A stretch of DNA of 64,000 bases from VXMO01 sp965205915 (GCA_965205915.1 OZ242191.1:1240001-1304000); one strand, 5' to 3'; numbered from the stretch's first letter, positions 8,218-17,692 are shown. Notes: generated from the letters alone by a model not told the origin. A program made the numbers and translations.

Positions 8218-9625
8218 GCAGGGGGAGGCGCTCCAATGAGAATTTGTCGAGCTGCACCTGGACCGGGACCGTGTATTCGCCGGTAAAGCAAGCCGTGCAG
8301 AATCCCGGCCCCTCCTGTGCGACAGAGCGGTACAAGCTCGGAACATCGAGGAACCCAATGCTCTCGACGCCGAGTTCATCGCGAATTTCTTCAACGGAGC
8401 TATACGCCGCGAGAAGTTCCGCACGGTTTGGCATGTCAATACCGTAGTGGCAGGGGTAGCGGATGGGGGGCGCACAGACGCGGAGGTGAATCTCCTTTGC
8501 GCCCGAACTGCGGAGGAGGTCGACGAGGCGGCGGGTCGTCGTGCCTCGGACGATGCTGTCGTCCACCATGACGAGGCGCTTGCCCTCAATGACCTCTCGC
8601 AACGGCGTCAACTTAAGGCGCACACCCTCGTCTCGCAGACGCTGGTCGGGCTGAATAAACGTCCGGCCGACGTAGCGATTCTTGACCAATGTCTCGTAGA
8701 AAGGGATGCCAGAGCCGTGCGCGTAGCCGATACCGGCAGCGATGGCGGAGTCCGGGACGGCGCTGACGATGTCCGCCTCAACAGGGTGCATCCGCGCAAG
8801 TTCCTTACCCATCGTCTCGCGGCTCAGGTACACTCGCCTACCTTCAAGGATGGAGTCGGGGCGTGAGAAATAGATGTGCTCAAAGATGCAGAGTGCTTTA
8901 GTCTCTCGGCGGCCCAAGGTGGAATGGACGCCGGTGGCGTCGATGCGGACGATCTCACCGGGCTCTATATCTCGGTCAAAGTCCGCGCCAACGTTTTCCA
9001 ACGCGCACGTCTCGGAAGCAGCCATCCAGCCGGACTCGCCAAGTCGGCCAAGGCTGAGGGGACGGAAGCCGTGGGGGTCACGGACGGCATAGATGGCGTC
9101 CTTCGTGAGCAAAGTCAGGCTGTATGCGCCCTCAAGGCGGAGCATTGCCGCCGCGATCTTCTCTTCCCACGTTTCGCCAGGAAGGACGGCGATGAGTTGG
9201 GCGATGACTTCTGAGTCGGTTGTCGTGACGAATTGCGCGCCCAGTTCAAGCGCTTCATGCCGCAGCAACTCGGCATTGACGATGTTTCCGTTATGGGAGA
9301 CAAGAACCTCGCCAAGTGGGCCGTTGGCGGGTATCGGCTGAGCGTTGGCGAGCGTGGAACTGCCGGTTGTGGAGTATCGCGTATGGCCGATGGCGAGGCT
9401 GCCGGGGATGACGTTCAGCGTCTTCTCATCAAAGACACGATTAACGAGACCGAGCCCACGATAGAGGTGGAGTTCCTGATCATCGTCAGAAGTGGCGATG
9501 CCGGCGCTTTCCTGACCGCGATGTTGAAGGGAGAAGATACCGAAAAAGGCAGCCCGCGCAGCGTCCCCGCCCGGTAGGTAGATACCGACGACGCCACAAG
9601 CGTCGTGCAGTTTATCGTCGTCCAC
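8210..9625 (-). CDS. purF: amidophosphoribosyltransferase PurF
   Basis: Transfers ammonia from glutamine to PRPP in the first committed step of purine synthesis. From the GTG at 9625, chosen for the GGAAGGTGAG ribosome-binding stretch just upstream, the nucleophilic cysteine in CGVVGIY is residue 10, so a short propeptide would be removed as in the Bacillus type. The glutaminase domain (LQHRGQESAG, GHTRYSTTG, SHNGNIVN) precedes the PRPP site VMVDDSIVRGTTTRR. FCTACFTGEY near the C-terminus carries iron-sulfur-type cysteines. The frame is open to 9721, but that extension is not conserved. First gene of the purF-purM-purH operon. Confidence 0.94.
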   Translation of the reverse strand: MDDDKLHDACGVVGIYLPGGDAARAAFFGIFSLQHRGQESAGIATSDDDQELHLYRGLGLVNRVFDEKTLNVIPGSLAIGHTRYSTTGSSTLANAQPIPANGPLGEVLVSHNGNIVNAELLRHEALELGAQFVTTTDSEVIAQLIAVLPGETWEEKIAAAMLRLEGAYSLTLLTKDAIYAVRDPHGFRPLSLGRLGESGWMAASETCALENVGADFDRDIEPGEIVRIDATGVHSTLGRRETKALCIFEHIYFSRPDSILEGRRVYLSRETMGKELARMHPVEADIVSAVPDSAIAAGIGYAHGSGIPFYETLVKNRYVGRTFIQPDQRLRDEGVRLKLTPLREVIEGKRLVMVDDSIVRGTTTRRLVDLLRSSGAKEIHLRVCAPPIRYPCHYGIDMPNRAELLAAYSSVEEIRDELGVESIGFLDVPSLYRSVAQEGPGFCTACFTGEYTVPVQVQLDKFSLERLPLRV

Positions 9626-9729
9626 TCTCACCTTCCGGTGGGTATCACGTCTTGCTCTCCGGACACTGCCGCAGCAAACAGGGTTAAGGATACCAAATCT
9701 CAGGTCGGAAAGCCACGCCAAAATCGGGG

Positions 9730-10032
9730 CTAAGGGGTGGGACTTGACGCCGTTCCGGCGTGGAGGCGGAGGCCGAGGACCCTGATGATGGCAAGTAGAG
9801 TCGAGAGATCAGGCTCCTCTTGGAATTGTGAGCCTACTATGAGATATTCGGGGTGCAACCCCGCCTCTACGACCTCCCGTTCCTTCCCCTTTGACCGGGC
9901 AATGTCGCCGAGAATTCCGAGAACTGTGGCAGTGTGGTTCTCCTCAAGGCCCGCTTGAAGGTATCCAACCCAATCCTCTTCGGAGTTCAGCCCCTCCGCA
10001 GGATCCCACCGGCGGAGCTTCTGCTTTACCAT
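9730..10032 (-). CDS. HigA-like antitoxin (addiction module antidote)
   Basis: A 100-residue protein resembling the antidote proteins paired with RelE-like killers. The middle segment HTATVLGILGDIARSKG and the C-terminal PDLSTLLAIIRVLGLRL, the usual regulator-type helix block of this family, support the assignment. It would neutralise the toxin encoded just upstream and probably repress the operon. Toxin-first gene order with a seven-base overlap is typical of HigBA-like modules. It sits between purF and argD, both on the minus strand. Confidence 0.8.
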   Translation of the reverse strand: MVKQKLRRWDPAEGLNSEEDWVGYLQAGLEENHTATVLGILGDIARSKGKEREVVEAGLHPEYLIVGSQFQEEPDLSTLLAIIRVLGLRLHAGTASSPTP

Positions 10033-10361
10033 AGCCGTTCCTCCAACACTCCCGGGTCAAGCGCAAGGCCTCGTGCTCGTTGTATGTCATCCGGTTGATT
10101 ACTCTTGTCTCCACCCGCCAAGAGAATGACAACCGCAGAGCCTCTCAGAAGATAGTATATGCGGTAGCCAGGGCCGTAGTGGATTCTCATTTCAGAGACT
10201 CCCCCACCCACGGAACGCACATCTCCGAAATGTCCGACGGTGAGCCGGCGAATCCGGGAGCTTACACGGTACTGGGCTTGCCTATCCCTGAGCCCCGCAA
10301 ACCACCGTGAAAACTCCTCCGTTTGGAGGACTTCCAGAGGCCCGGATGGCACGTTTGACAA
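10026..10361 (-). CDS. RelE/HigB-like toxin (addiction module killer protein)
   Basis: A 111-residue RelE/ParE-superfamily protein of the killer type. It shows the N-terminal TEEFSRWFAGLRD, the central RIRRLTVGHFGDVRSVGGGVSEMRIHYGPGYRIYY core and a LLAGGDKSNQPDDIQRA tail, all features of the family. Such toxins cut mRNA at the ribosome. The length fits. Its stop overlaps the antitoxin start by seven bases. It lies 18 bases from the end of argD and may be a recent insertion in the biosynthetic region (inference). Confidence 0.85.
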   Translation of the reverse strand: MSNVPSGPLEVLQTEEFSRWFAGLRDRQAQYRVSSRIRRLTVGHFGDVRSVGGGVSEMRIHYGPGYRIYYLLRGSAVVILLAGGDKSNQPDDIQRARGLALDPGVLEERLW

Positions 10362-10379
10362 AGCCGTGTACCGGCGCGT

Positions 10380-11576
10380 CTATCCCGTCACTGCCGTTAT
10401 CGCGTCCTCCAGGATGGCCACGCCCTTGTCCATATCATCGTCTGAAAGTGTCAAGGGAGGCATGAGGCGCAGGGCGTTCGGGCGGACGCGGTTGACCAGC
10501 ATTCCGCGCTCTAGACAGGCAGTTAGCAGATCACCGGCGATCTCCTCCGTAAATTGGACAGCGACGAGCAGGCCCATACCACGCACGTCCGTTATGGATG
10601 AATGGCGGTCTGCGACGGCCTTGAGCGCGCCAAGCAGCCGTTCGCCGGACGCGCGGACGCGGCCGGGTATGTCCTCTGCCAGCACGGTGCGAATCACGGC
10701 GAGCGCAGCCGCGGTCGTGAGAACGTTGCCGCCGTAGGTGGAACCGTGGTCGCCGTAGGTAAGCGCATCAGCATGAGTCTTTGTGAGAAATGCGCCGATG
10801 GGCACGCCGCCGCCCAGTCCCTTGGCCAGCGTCATCACATCCGGCTCAACGCCAAATGCCTGATAGCCGAAGAGGTGGCCAAGCCGGCCGATGCCCGTCT
10901 GCACTTCATCAAGAATGAGAAGCAATTTGTTCTCGTCGCACCACGCGCGGACAGAGGTGAGATAGTCCGGATCGGGGACGTTGACTCCACCCTCACCCTG
11001 GACCGGCTCAATCATGACGGCGACGGTGCGCTCCGTTGTTGCCTCACGGATTGCCGCCATGTCGTTGAACGGCACATGTACAAAGCCGGGCGTGAGGGGG
11101 CGGAATCCGTCCTGGTAGTGTGGCTGACCGGTCGCGGCGACAGTCGTCATCGTGCGGCCATGGAACGACTCCAGGGCGGTGATGATCTCATATGCGCCGT
11201 CCTTGTTGAGCACGCCGTAGCGGCGGGCTACCTTGATGGCGCCCTCAACGGCCTCCGCGCCGCTGTTGCAGAAGAAGACGCGATCCATGCAGGAATTATC
11301 GATGAGCAGCTGCGCGAGCTCAATCTGCGGGATGGTGTAGAAGGCGTTTGATGTTTGAATCAGCGTGGCAGCCTGCTCAGAGATAGCCTGCACCATGGCG
11401 GGGTGGGAATGGCCGAGGGTTGCGGTTGCCCAGCCGCCGACGAAGTCCAGGTACTCACGGCCCTGATCGTCCCAGACCGTGCTGTCCTTACCCCGCACTA
11501 ACGTCACGGGGACGCGGCGCACCGTCTGCATGTAGTACTCGGACTCTACCTGTTGCCAGTCTTTGGATGTCGTCAT
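10380..11576 (-). CDS. argD: acetylornithine aminotransferase ArgD
   Basis: A 398-residue class III PLP aminotransferase that makes N-acetylornithine. Marks are the YLDFVGGWATATLGHSHP N-terminal block, the FFCNSGAEAVEGAIKVAR segment, EPVQGEGGVNVP, LILDEVQTGIGR and the Schiff-base lysine in TLAKGLGGGVPIG. The frame stays open to 11807, but the ATG at 11576 has a GGAGCG ribosome-binding stretch and begins at the conserved MTTSKDWQQVE start; the extension is unlike the family. Ornithine or GABA aminotransferase activity is possible, but argJ and argB nearby favour ArgD. Confidence 0.92.
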   Translation of the reverse strand: MTTSKDWQQVESEYYMQTVRRVPVTLVRGKDSTVWDDQGREYLDFVGGWATATLGHSHPAMVQAISEQAATLIQTSNAFYTIPQIELAQLLIDNSCMDRVFFCNSGAEAVEGAIKVARRYGVLNKDGAYEIITALESFHGRTMTTVAATGQPHYQDGFRPLTPGFVHVPFNDMAAIREATTERTVAVMIEPVQGEGGVNVPDPDYLTSVRAWCDENKLLLILDEVQTGIGRLGHLFGYQAFGVEPDVMTLAKGLGGGVPIGAFLTKTHADALTYGDHGSTYGGNVLTTAAALAVIRTVLAEDIPGRVRASGERLLGALKAVADRHSSITDVRGMGLLVAVQFTEEIAGDLLTACLERGMLVNRVRPNALRLMPPLTLSDDDMDKGVAILEDAITAVTG

Positions 11577-11790
11577 GTGGTTCGCTCCATTGCCGTCAGT
11601 GGATATAAATTGAGTTCCGCGAATGTTCGTCGCGGCTCCTGTATAGGCTATCGTACCGCTTAGGAGTGCCAGGCGACAGGGCGCGCGCAAGGGAGGCCGG
11701 GAATGACGAGCGAACAGTGGAAGAACCGGCCAACCTGCTGCGGGCGCTACGCGCGGAGGGAACGGAACGGCGGCCGATCGCCTAGCTCCG

Positions 11791-11796
11791 TATACT
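11791..11796 (+). promoter_or_regulatory. possible -10 box (TATACT) for the Phd/VapC module
   Basis: TATACT is a five-of-six match to the -10 consensus and lies 40 bases before the chosen antitoxin start. No convincing -35 box is visible at the expected spacing, so this is tentative. The surrounding 245-base gap between argD (minus) and the antitoxin (plus) must also hold the argD promoter, which I could not identify. Confidence 0.35.
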
Positions 11797-11830
11797 GAGT
11801 TGTGCAAATTAGCCGCCGAGGATGATTGCG

Positions 11831-12121
11831 ATGAGTGAGCGAGAAGTCAGCCTGTCAGAGGCGCAGGAGCGCCTGCCTGAGTTGCTGCGCGAGATTGAGC
11901 GGGGCGACACCCTTGCCATCACCAAGAACGGCAAGCAGGTCGCGCTCCTAACGCCCCCGGAGCCTAACGGCGCAAAACTCGAAGAAGAGGAAACGCCGGA
12001 GGAGGCGTTGGCGCGGCGCACGGCGGCCGTCGAGAGGTTCAACAGAAAGGCTGCTAAATTACCCCGCGTGCAAGTAACTGTGGAAGAAATACTTGAGTGG
12101 ATCCACGAGGGCCGCGCCTAG
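11831..12121 (+). CDS. Phd/YefM-type antitoxin
   Basis: A 96-residue antitoxin. The N-terminal EVSLSEAQERLPELLREIERGDTLAITKNGKQVALLTP is the classic Phd/YefM DNA-binding fold, and the acidic-then-basic C-terminal half (EEEETPEEA onward) would wrap the toxin. The ATG at 11831 is preferred over 11822 because a GAGG stretch sits nine bases upstream. The stop TAG shares its last base with the GTG start of the PIN-domain toxin, so translation is coupled. Confidence 0.87.
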   Translation: MSEREVSLSEAQERLPELLREIERGDTLAITKNGKQVALLTPPEPNGAKLEEEETPEEALARRTAAVERFNRKAAKLPRVQVTVEEILEWIHEGRA

Positions 12122-12525
12122 TGAGTGGCATTGTTCTCGATGCATCGGTAATCATCGCTAGGCTCTTAGGTGAGAACGAAGAGCGGGAGCGAGTAGACCG
12201 TTCGATGGCGGCCGTAGTATCGGTAGGCGCGTGGGTGCCGCAACTATGGCACTACGAGGTCAGGAACAGTCTTCTGATGGCCGAACGACAGGGCCGCATA
12301 GATCAGGCGGACACTGCAAATGGTCTTGATTCATTGATTGAACTCCCTGTTCAGACTGACGAATCGTTGGAATTTGAGGCCGTCCTGCCTTTCGCGCGGC
12401 GGCACGGCCTAACCTATTACGATGCCGTCTATGTCGAACTGGCGGTGCGGCTTGATGCCGCGCTGGCTACGCTTGACCAAGCTATGATGCGGGCGGCAGA
12501 AGCGGAGGGCGTGCCGGTCAGCTAG
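12121..12525 (+). CDS. VapC-like PIN-domain toxin
   Basis: A 134-residue PIN-domain ribonuclease. The acidic residues of the metal site are visible: Asp in IVLDASVII near residue 6, Glu in WHYEVRNSLL, Asp in LTYYDAVYVELA and the late TLDQAM. Targets of such toxins are usually tRNA or rRNA. The GTG start overlaps the antitoxin stop by one base; an in-frame ATG at 12097 would lie deeper in the antitoxin. Its 3' end overlaps the convergent UPF0182 gene by four bases. Confidence 0.87.
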   Translation: MSGIVLDASVIIARLLGENEERERVDRSMAAVVSVGAWVPQLWHYEVRNSLLMAERQGRIDQADTANGLDSLIELPVQTDESLEFEAVLPFARRHGLTYYDAVYVELAVRLDAALATLDQAMMRAAEAEGVPVS

Positions 12526-15284
12526 GCGTTCGCCTCGTTCCGGCGCCCTTCGTCTTCGAGGGCCTCATCTAGCGTTCGGGAGATATCCTCAATCTGCTCT
12601 GTGAGTTCGGCCGCCGAATCCCGGATCCGTTCCAACTCAGAGCGCAGGCGCTGAATGATGGTCAATGGCGTAATTCCATCAGCGCTGGTGGTTGGCGTCT
12701 GCGACTCCCGGAGAGCGGTCGTGCCTCCCTCTCGGGCCAGGAAGTTGTTTAGGGACTGGCTGAGCGACGGCAACATCACGGGCTCTTCGCCCTGTTGTAC
12801 GAGCACGACGCGGGTCAGTTGCGGGTAATCGATGTCCTCAGCCTTGAGGTAGATCGGCTCCGCGTAGATGATGTTTTGTCCGACGGGAATGACGAGCAGG
12901 TTGCCGCGCAGGACATTGGAACCTGCTTGATCCCATAGTGTGAACTGCTGGGAGATATCCGGGTTCGTTGTGATGCGCGCTTCCACCTGTTGCGGGCCAT
13001 CAATCTGTCGTTCCTTCGGGAACGTGTAGGCGATGAGTGAGCCGTAGTGTTCGCCATCGTTGCGCGCGGCCAGCCATCCGACGAGGTTCGGCTTGCCGTC
13101 CGGCGTGAACGGCATGATAAGGACGAATTCCTCCTGCTCTTCGCCGGGCAGGCCCATGATCAGGTAGTACGGCTCCATGGGCTGCGAAGAGGCGCTGAAG
13201 AAGAGTTCCAGCGGGAAGTTCCACAGATCCTCCTGGTTGTAGAAGACCTGCGGATCGGTCATGTGGAACTTGAGATACTTGTCCGCCTGGATGGTGAAGA
13301 AGTCTTCCGGATAGCGGAGATGGGAGCGCAGCGACTCCGGCATTTCACTCATGGGCTTGAAGAGGTCAGGGAAGACATTTTCATAGGTTCTTATGATGCC
13401 GTCTGATTCGTCCGCGATGTACAGATCCACGGAACCGTCGTAGGCGTCAATGACGGCCTTGACACTGTTGCGGATGTAGTTGAAGCCGGCCGGAGATGGC
13501 TCCGAGTACGGGAAGCGATCGCTGATGGTGTACGCGTCCTGGATCCAGTAGAGTTTGCCGTCCGCGACGACGGCATAGGGATCCGCGTCGAGCTCAAGGA
13601 ACGGCGCGAGGTGGCTGACGCGGTCCTGGATGTGGCGGTAATAGAGAATCTGGCTGTCTTCTGTGATTGCTCCCGTAATCAGGATATTGAGGTCGGTGAA
13701 GCGCCACGCGAAGAGAATGCGGTTCAACAGACCATTGATGGATACGCCTTCCCCCTCAAAGGAGCGGTAGACGGGTAGGACGGCATCCGTCGGATGGTCA
13801 AATTCAGGAGTCGTGCTCCGAACGATGACCCAATCATCCGTCGCCTCGCCAAAATAGACCTGCGGAACTTCCAGCGGCGGCGCGCCTGTGACCGGCGCCG
13901 GGGGTATGTCCTTTAGGAAGAACTCCGGCAGCCCGTCCTGCGTGAATTCTGTCACAGGGCTCATGGCCGCGCCGTAGCCGTGTGTGTACTGGAGCCTTTC
14001 GTTGACCCACGTCTGCGCGTCCGGATCCAGTTGGGATTGAACGAGTTCGCGCGTTCCGACCATCACCTGTCGATAGTCGCCGTCAATCGTGTACCGGTCG
14101 ATGTCGATGTCCAGGAATGAGTACTGAAGTCGGAAGAACTGAATCTGGTTGTAGACGTCACGCAGAGGGCGATGGTCCCACAAACGGATGTTTTCGAACG
14201 TGCCCGGGTTAACGTCAACGATTTCGGGGGTAATGCTGTCCTCGCTTGAGTCGTAGGGTTGCTCCTCAATGCGGTTAAGGGCAAAGCCTTCTCGCGTCAT
14301 TTCGATGCTGCGCTCGATGTATTTTCCTTCGAGTTGGAACTCGTTTGGTTGCACCTGGAACCGCTGAACGGCGGCGGGTAACAGGCCGGTCCCGACGGTT
14401 AGAACAAGGAACCAGACGCCGATGGCGGCGAGTGGTAGGCTCTGCCACCGAAGGAAGGCGTTTGCAGCGAGCACAATAGCGACAATGATGCTGACGACTA
14501 TCAGGACATTGAGAGCGGGTATACGAACGGCGACATCGGTGTACGCCGCGCCATAGGCCGCGCCACGGGCCGAGTAGAGCAGTTCTTGCAGGCTGAGCCA
14601 GTAACCAATGGAGAGCAGGAGGAAGAAGATGATGCCCAGAGCGGATAGGTGCGCGCGGAGAGTCGGCGACAGCGTGAACTGGAATCCGCCCAATGCGAAG
14701 TTGATCGCATAGATGCCAACGGCAAAGAGGGCGTTGACGATAACGACACCAAGTCCCCAGCCCTGCAGGAATCGATAGAACGGCAAATCAAAGAGATAGG
14801 TCGCCACATCACGGTTGTAGAGCGGATCGGTCAAGCCGAACATCTCTGCATTGGAGAAACGCAGTGTCGTTTCCCAATACCCCGATGCCGCAGCGCCAAA
14901 GACGATCGACAACAGGACGCCGGCGACGATGAGGCCGATGATAACAAGCCTGCGCGCCCACGTCAGCGCCTCTAACGGGATATTGAGCGCCGCCTCCGGC
15001 GAGATGCCCTTCGGGGAGTAGCGCTCGGCAAGGAAAATGTTGACGGCGAACACCGCGGCAAAGACCAGCGCGCCAAGCACAAAGAGGACGACGCGCGCCG
15101 TGAGGATGGTCGTGAAGACCGAGAGATAGCCAAGGTTATCGAACCAGAGCCAATCGACGTAGATGTTAGCAAAGATCGAGCCGCCTATCCAGAGCAATAG
15201 CAGCAGCCCGAGCGGAATGGCCCAATTCAGGATGGAAGAGAGGCGGGGCGGCTCTCGCCGTTCAAATTCGTCGAGGAAGCTCAA
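12522..15284 (-). CDS. UPF0182 family large membrane protein
   Basis: A 920-residue protein of the UPF0182 family, whose function is unknown. The N-terminal 300 residues hold about seven hydrophobic helices, beginning ILNWAIPLGLLLLLWIGGSIF. The rest is a large domain, presumably extracytoplasmic, with family blocks such as LWDHRPLRDVYNQIQFFRLQYSFLDIDIDRYTIDG, YTHGYGAAMSPV and LIYWIQDAYT-like segments. The C-terminus is a charged, probably coiled-coil tail (ERIRDSAAELTEQIEDI). Its start overlaps the argB stop by four bases, so it is probably cotranscribed with argJ-argB. Confidence 0.92.
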   Translation of the reverse strand: MSFLDEFERREPPRLSSILNWAIPLGLLLLLWIGGSIFANIYVDWLWFDNLGYLSVFTTILTARVVLFVLGALVFAAVFAVNIFLAERYSPKGISPEAALNIPLEALTWARRLVIIGLIVAGVLLSIVFGAAASGYWETTLRFSNAEMFGLTDPLYNRDVATYLFDLPFYRFLQGWGLGVVIVNALFAVGIYAINFALGGFQFTLSPTLRAHLSALGIIFFLLLSIGYWLSLQELLYSARGAAYGAAYTDVAVRIPALNVLIVVSIIVAIVLAANAFLRWQSLPLAAIGVWFLVLTVGTGLLPAAVQRFQVQPNEFQLEGKYIERSIEMTREGFALNRIEEQPYDSSEDSITPEIVDVNPGTFENIRLWDHRPLRDVYNQIQFFRLQYSFLDIDIDRYTIDGDYRQVMVGTRELVQSQLDPDAQTWVNERLQYTHGYGAAMSPVTEFTQDGLPEFFLKDIPPAPVTGAPPLEVPQVYFGEATDDWVIVRSTTPEFDHPTDAVLPVYRSFEGEGVSINGLLNRILFAWRFTDLNILITGAITEDSQILYYRHIQDRVSHLAPFLELDADPYAVVADGKLYWIQDAYTISDRFPYSEPSPAGFNYIRNSVKAVIDAYDGSVDLYIADESDGIIRTYENVFPDLFKPMSEMPESLRSHLRYPEDFFTIQADKYLKFHMTDPQVFYNQEDLWNFPLELFFSASSQPMEPYYLIMGLPGEEQEEFVLIMPFTPDGKPNLVGWLAARNDGEHYGSLIAYTFPKERQIDGPQQVEARITTNPDISQQFTLWDQAGSNVLRGNLLVIPVGQNIIYAEPIYLKAEDIDYPQLTRVVLVQQGEEPVMLPSLSQSLNNFLAREGGTTALRESQTPTTSADGITPLTIIQRLRSELERIRDSAAELTEQIEDISRTLDEALEDEGRRNEANA

Positions 15285-16093
15285 GCTATCGCTCCTGCCG
15301 TTACGGCCGTATGGGTCTCTTGCATAATGCGCGTGCCGGTGTTGTGTTCAAGGGCGTCACGCAGGGCGTTCGGCGCGCGGCCATCAATGATTTGCGCCGC
15401 CTGCGCGTGAGTAAGCGCGTTCAGACAGGCCGTTACCTTTGGGATCATTCCACCTGTAATCACGCCGTCGTCGATGAGTTCACGTACACGGGATTCAGTC
15501 AGCGTGGGCAGCACTTCGCCGTCCTTGTCCAGTACGCCGGGCACATCGGTCATGAAGATGACGCGGTCCGCCTCAAGCGCGCCGGCAAGCGCGCCGGCCA
15601 CGGAGTCAGCATTGACGTTCAGCAGCCGCCCCTTGTCATTTGCATCGACGGACACCGGGGAGAAGACGGGAATGAAATCGTGGTGCAGCAAGCCGATGAT
15701 GAGATCGGTCTGCACGGCGGCCACCTCGCCGACGCGGCCCAACTCCGGATCCTTGACCTCGGCGGCAATGACCGCGCCATCCGCGCCCGACAGACCCACA
15801 CCGCGACCACCCGCTGCGCCTATTGCGGCGACGATACGCGTATTGACGAGACCGCATAACACGGCGGTGACGACATCAAGCGCGTCCTCATTCGTGACGC
15901 GGAGACCGCGCACAAAGGTGGATTCCACGCCCAGCTGATCAAGCCATTGGGAGATCAGGGGGCCGCCGCCATGAACAACGACGGGCCACACGCCTCTCTG
16001 CTGCACGGCGACCAAATCCTGGAACGTGGTGTCCTCAGGCCCGAGGGCGTTTCCGCCGATTTTGACCACAATTCGCGCGTTTTCTGCCATCAC
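15281..16093 (-). CDS. argB: acetylglutamate kinase ArgB
   Basis: A 270-residue amino-acid kinase that phosphorylates N-acetylglutamate. The nucleotide-binding KIGGNALG is at residues 11-18, the substrate loop VVHGGGPLISQWLDQLG follows near 38, and the later NVNADSVAGALAGALEADRVIFMTDVPGVL and GMIPKVTACLNAL blocks are typical. A long N-terminal helix of the arginine-inhibited type is not evident. It lies 85 bases after argJ and four bases into the UPF0182 gene on the same strand. Confidence 0.94.
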   Translation of the reverse strand: MMAENARIVVKIGGNALGPEDTTFQDLVAVQQRGVWPVVVHGGGPLISQWLDQLGVESTFVRGLRVTNEDALDVVTAVLCGLVNTRIVAAIGAAGGRGVGLSGADGAVIAAEVKDPELGRVGEVAAVQTDLIIGLLHHDFIPVFSPVSVDANDKGRLLNVNADSVAGALAGALEADRVIFMTDVPGVLDKDGEVLPTLTESRVRELIDDGVITGGMIPKVTACLNALTHAQAAQIIDGRAPNALRDALEHNTGTRIMQETHTAVTAGAIA

Positions 16094-16178
16094 CTTTTCG
16101 ATTCAGCCGCGTACCAAAGCACCATTCAGACTACCAGAGTACGGATTACGGCGGGGCGTTGGAGTCCTTCGCGCCGGA

Positions 16179-17390
16179 TCAGGTGGTGTACTCGCCATTG
16201 ATGCGCACGTATTCGTAGGAGAAATCGCACGTCCACGCCGTCGCTGAGCCATCGGCCAGAGCCAGGGAGATGTCAAAACGCACTTCGGGTTGCTTCATGC
16301 GCTCGACGGCCTCATCGCGGTCAAAGGGCACGGCCTGCCCCTTCTCCAGCACGCAGATGTCGTTGAAATACAGCGTGACACGGGATTCCTGCATCTCGAT
16401 TCCGCTGCGGCCAAGCGCCATCATCACGCGTCCCCAATTTGGGTCATTGCCAAAGACTGCCGTCTTGACGAGCGGCGACGTGGAAATGACGCGGGCGGCC
16501 TGCCGGGCGTCGTCATCGCTCTGCGCGCCCGTCACGTTGATCTCAATCAGCGTTGTTGCGCCCTCTCCATCGCGGACGATGGCTTTCGCCAACTCGGTCG
16601 CGACGTGAGTGATAGCCTCCTCTATGAGCGCCTCATCTTCTCCGCCGGCTATCGGATCGTTTCCTGTCTGCCCATTCGCAATCACGATGAACGTGTCATT
16701 GGTAGACGTGTCGCCATCGACGCTAATCATGTTGAAGGAGCGGCCAACGGCCCGCTTGATAATGCGATCCAGGCAACCCTGCTCGATAGCGGCGTCCGTC
16801 GTGATGAACGCAAGCATCGTCGCCATATCCGGGTGAATCATGCCGGAGCCCTTTGTTGTCCCGGCTACTGTGACCGTCCGCCCGCCGATGTCCACGGTGA
16901 CGGCGCTCTCCTTGGACTGCAGGTCCGTCGTCATGATGGCGAGGGCGAAGTTGTGCCCGCTATCCTCGCTGAGCTCTACGGCCTCGATTCCGCCCCGCAT
17001 GATGTCCATCGGCATCGGAACGCCAATAACGCCGGTGCTACAGACGAGCACCTCTTCCGGGCGCAGACCGAGCTTGGCGGCGACCATTTCGGCGGATGCG
17101 CGGGCATCGATCATGCCCTGCTCCCCGACGGCCGCGTTGGCGTTGCCGCTATTGACGACAACGGCGCGGGGAGAGGCGCGTCCAATATGTTCTCGGCTGA
17201 CGATGACCGGCGCAGCTGTCACCTTGTTTTTCGTGAAGACCGCCGCGCCCGTCGTCTCGCCATCCGCCGCGAGAATAGTCACGTCGAACACGTCCTCCGG
17301 CGTATCGGAGCGAATGCCAGCATGAACCGCGCCGGCGCGGAATCCGCGCGGCGAGGTGACGGAGCCGTTCTCAAGGGGCGTTAAACTCAT
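16179..17390 (-). CDS. argJ: bifunctional ornithine acetyltransferase/N-acetylglutamate synthase ArgJ
   Basis: A 403-residue enzyme that recycles the acetyl group from acetylornithine to glutamate. The self-cleavage site is visible in KGSGMIHPDMATMLAF, with the new N-terminal nucleophile Thr191 following Ala190. Other blocks are VVVNSGNANAAVG, LVCSTGVIGVPMPM, and GNDPNWGRVMMALGRSG. Full length. It opens the minus-strand argJ-argB-UPF0182 group. Whether it also uses acetyl-CoA cannot be read from sequence. Confidence 0.95.
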   Translation of the reverse strand: MSLTPLENGSVTSPRGFRAGAVHAGIRSDTPEDVFDVTILAADGETTGAAVFTKNKVTAAPVIVSREHIGRASPRAVVVNSGNANAAVGEQGMIDARASAEMVAAKLGLRPEEVLVCSTGVIGVPMPMDIMRGGIEAVELSEDSGHNFALAIMTTDLQSKESAVTVDIGGRTVTVAGTTKGSGMIHPDMATMLAFITTDAAIEQGCLDRIIKRAVGRSFNMISVDGDTSTNDTFIVIANGQTGNDPIAGGEDEALIEEAITHVATELAKAIVRDGEGATTLIEINVTGAQSDDDARQAARVISTSPLVKTAVFGNDPNWGRVMMALGRSGIEMQESRVTLYFNDICVLEKGQAVPFDRDEAVERMKQPEVRFDISLALADGSATAWTCDFSYEYVRINGEYTT

Positions 17391-17437
17391 GTCTCTATGC
17401 TATACCGCTTTCCGCCACGCGACCCGCCCCCAATTGG

Positions 17438-17450
17438 GTACAATGCGACA
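17438..17450 (+). repeat. HicB-1 leader repeat containing TACAAT
   Basis: GTACAATGCGACA, ahead of the first HicB gene, recurs nearly unchanged ahead of the second as ATACAATGCGCACA (17936-17949). TACAAT fits a -10 box in both places, though no strong -35 box is seen. The match suggests that hicB was duplicated together with its promoter. Confidence 0.5.
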
Positions 17451-17467
17451 AGAGGAGGGACTGCCCA

Positions 17468-17692
17468 ATGGCGGGACGCGCATCAGATCTCATCTTCGAG
17501 GTCACTCATGACGAATTGGACGGGTATTACACGGCCGCCGCTCTCGGTTTTGGAATCACGACCCAGGGACGCACTCTTGAAGAACTGCGCGCCAATGTCT
17601 GCGAAGTTGTCAACGTCCATTTCGATTCATCTATGGAGATGCCGGAGACCATACGCCTCCATTTTGTTCGAGAAGAAGTCTTTAATCTTTGA
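17468..17692 (+). CDS. HicB-like antitoxin, copy 1
   Basis: A 74-residue short HicB-family protein with the LIFEVTHDELDGYYTAAALGFG core and the TLEELRANVCEVVNVHF helix, lacking the extra DNA-binding domain of longer HicB proteins. A good ribosome-binding site (AGGAGG) precedes the ATG. Its stop overlaps the start of the HicA gene by four bases. A second, clearly related copy follows HicA at 17965, giving an unusual B-A-B order. Confidence 0.8.
   Translation: MAGRASDLIFEVTHDELDGYYTAAALGFGITTQGRTLEELRANVCEVVNVHFDSSMEMPETIRLHFVREEVFNL

Noticed and set aside
8218..8589. N-terminal extension of PurM
   Set aside because: The added residues are Ser/Arg/Ala-rich, overlap purF in another frame, and the GTG at 8217 gives exactly the family length.
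16290..17384. 364-codon plus-strand frame opposite argJ
   Set aside because: Antisense shadow of argJ; no ribosome-binding site and a His/Arg/Asp-rich nonsense composition.
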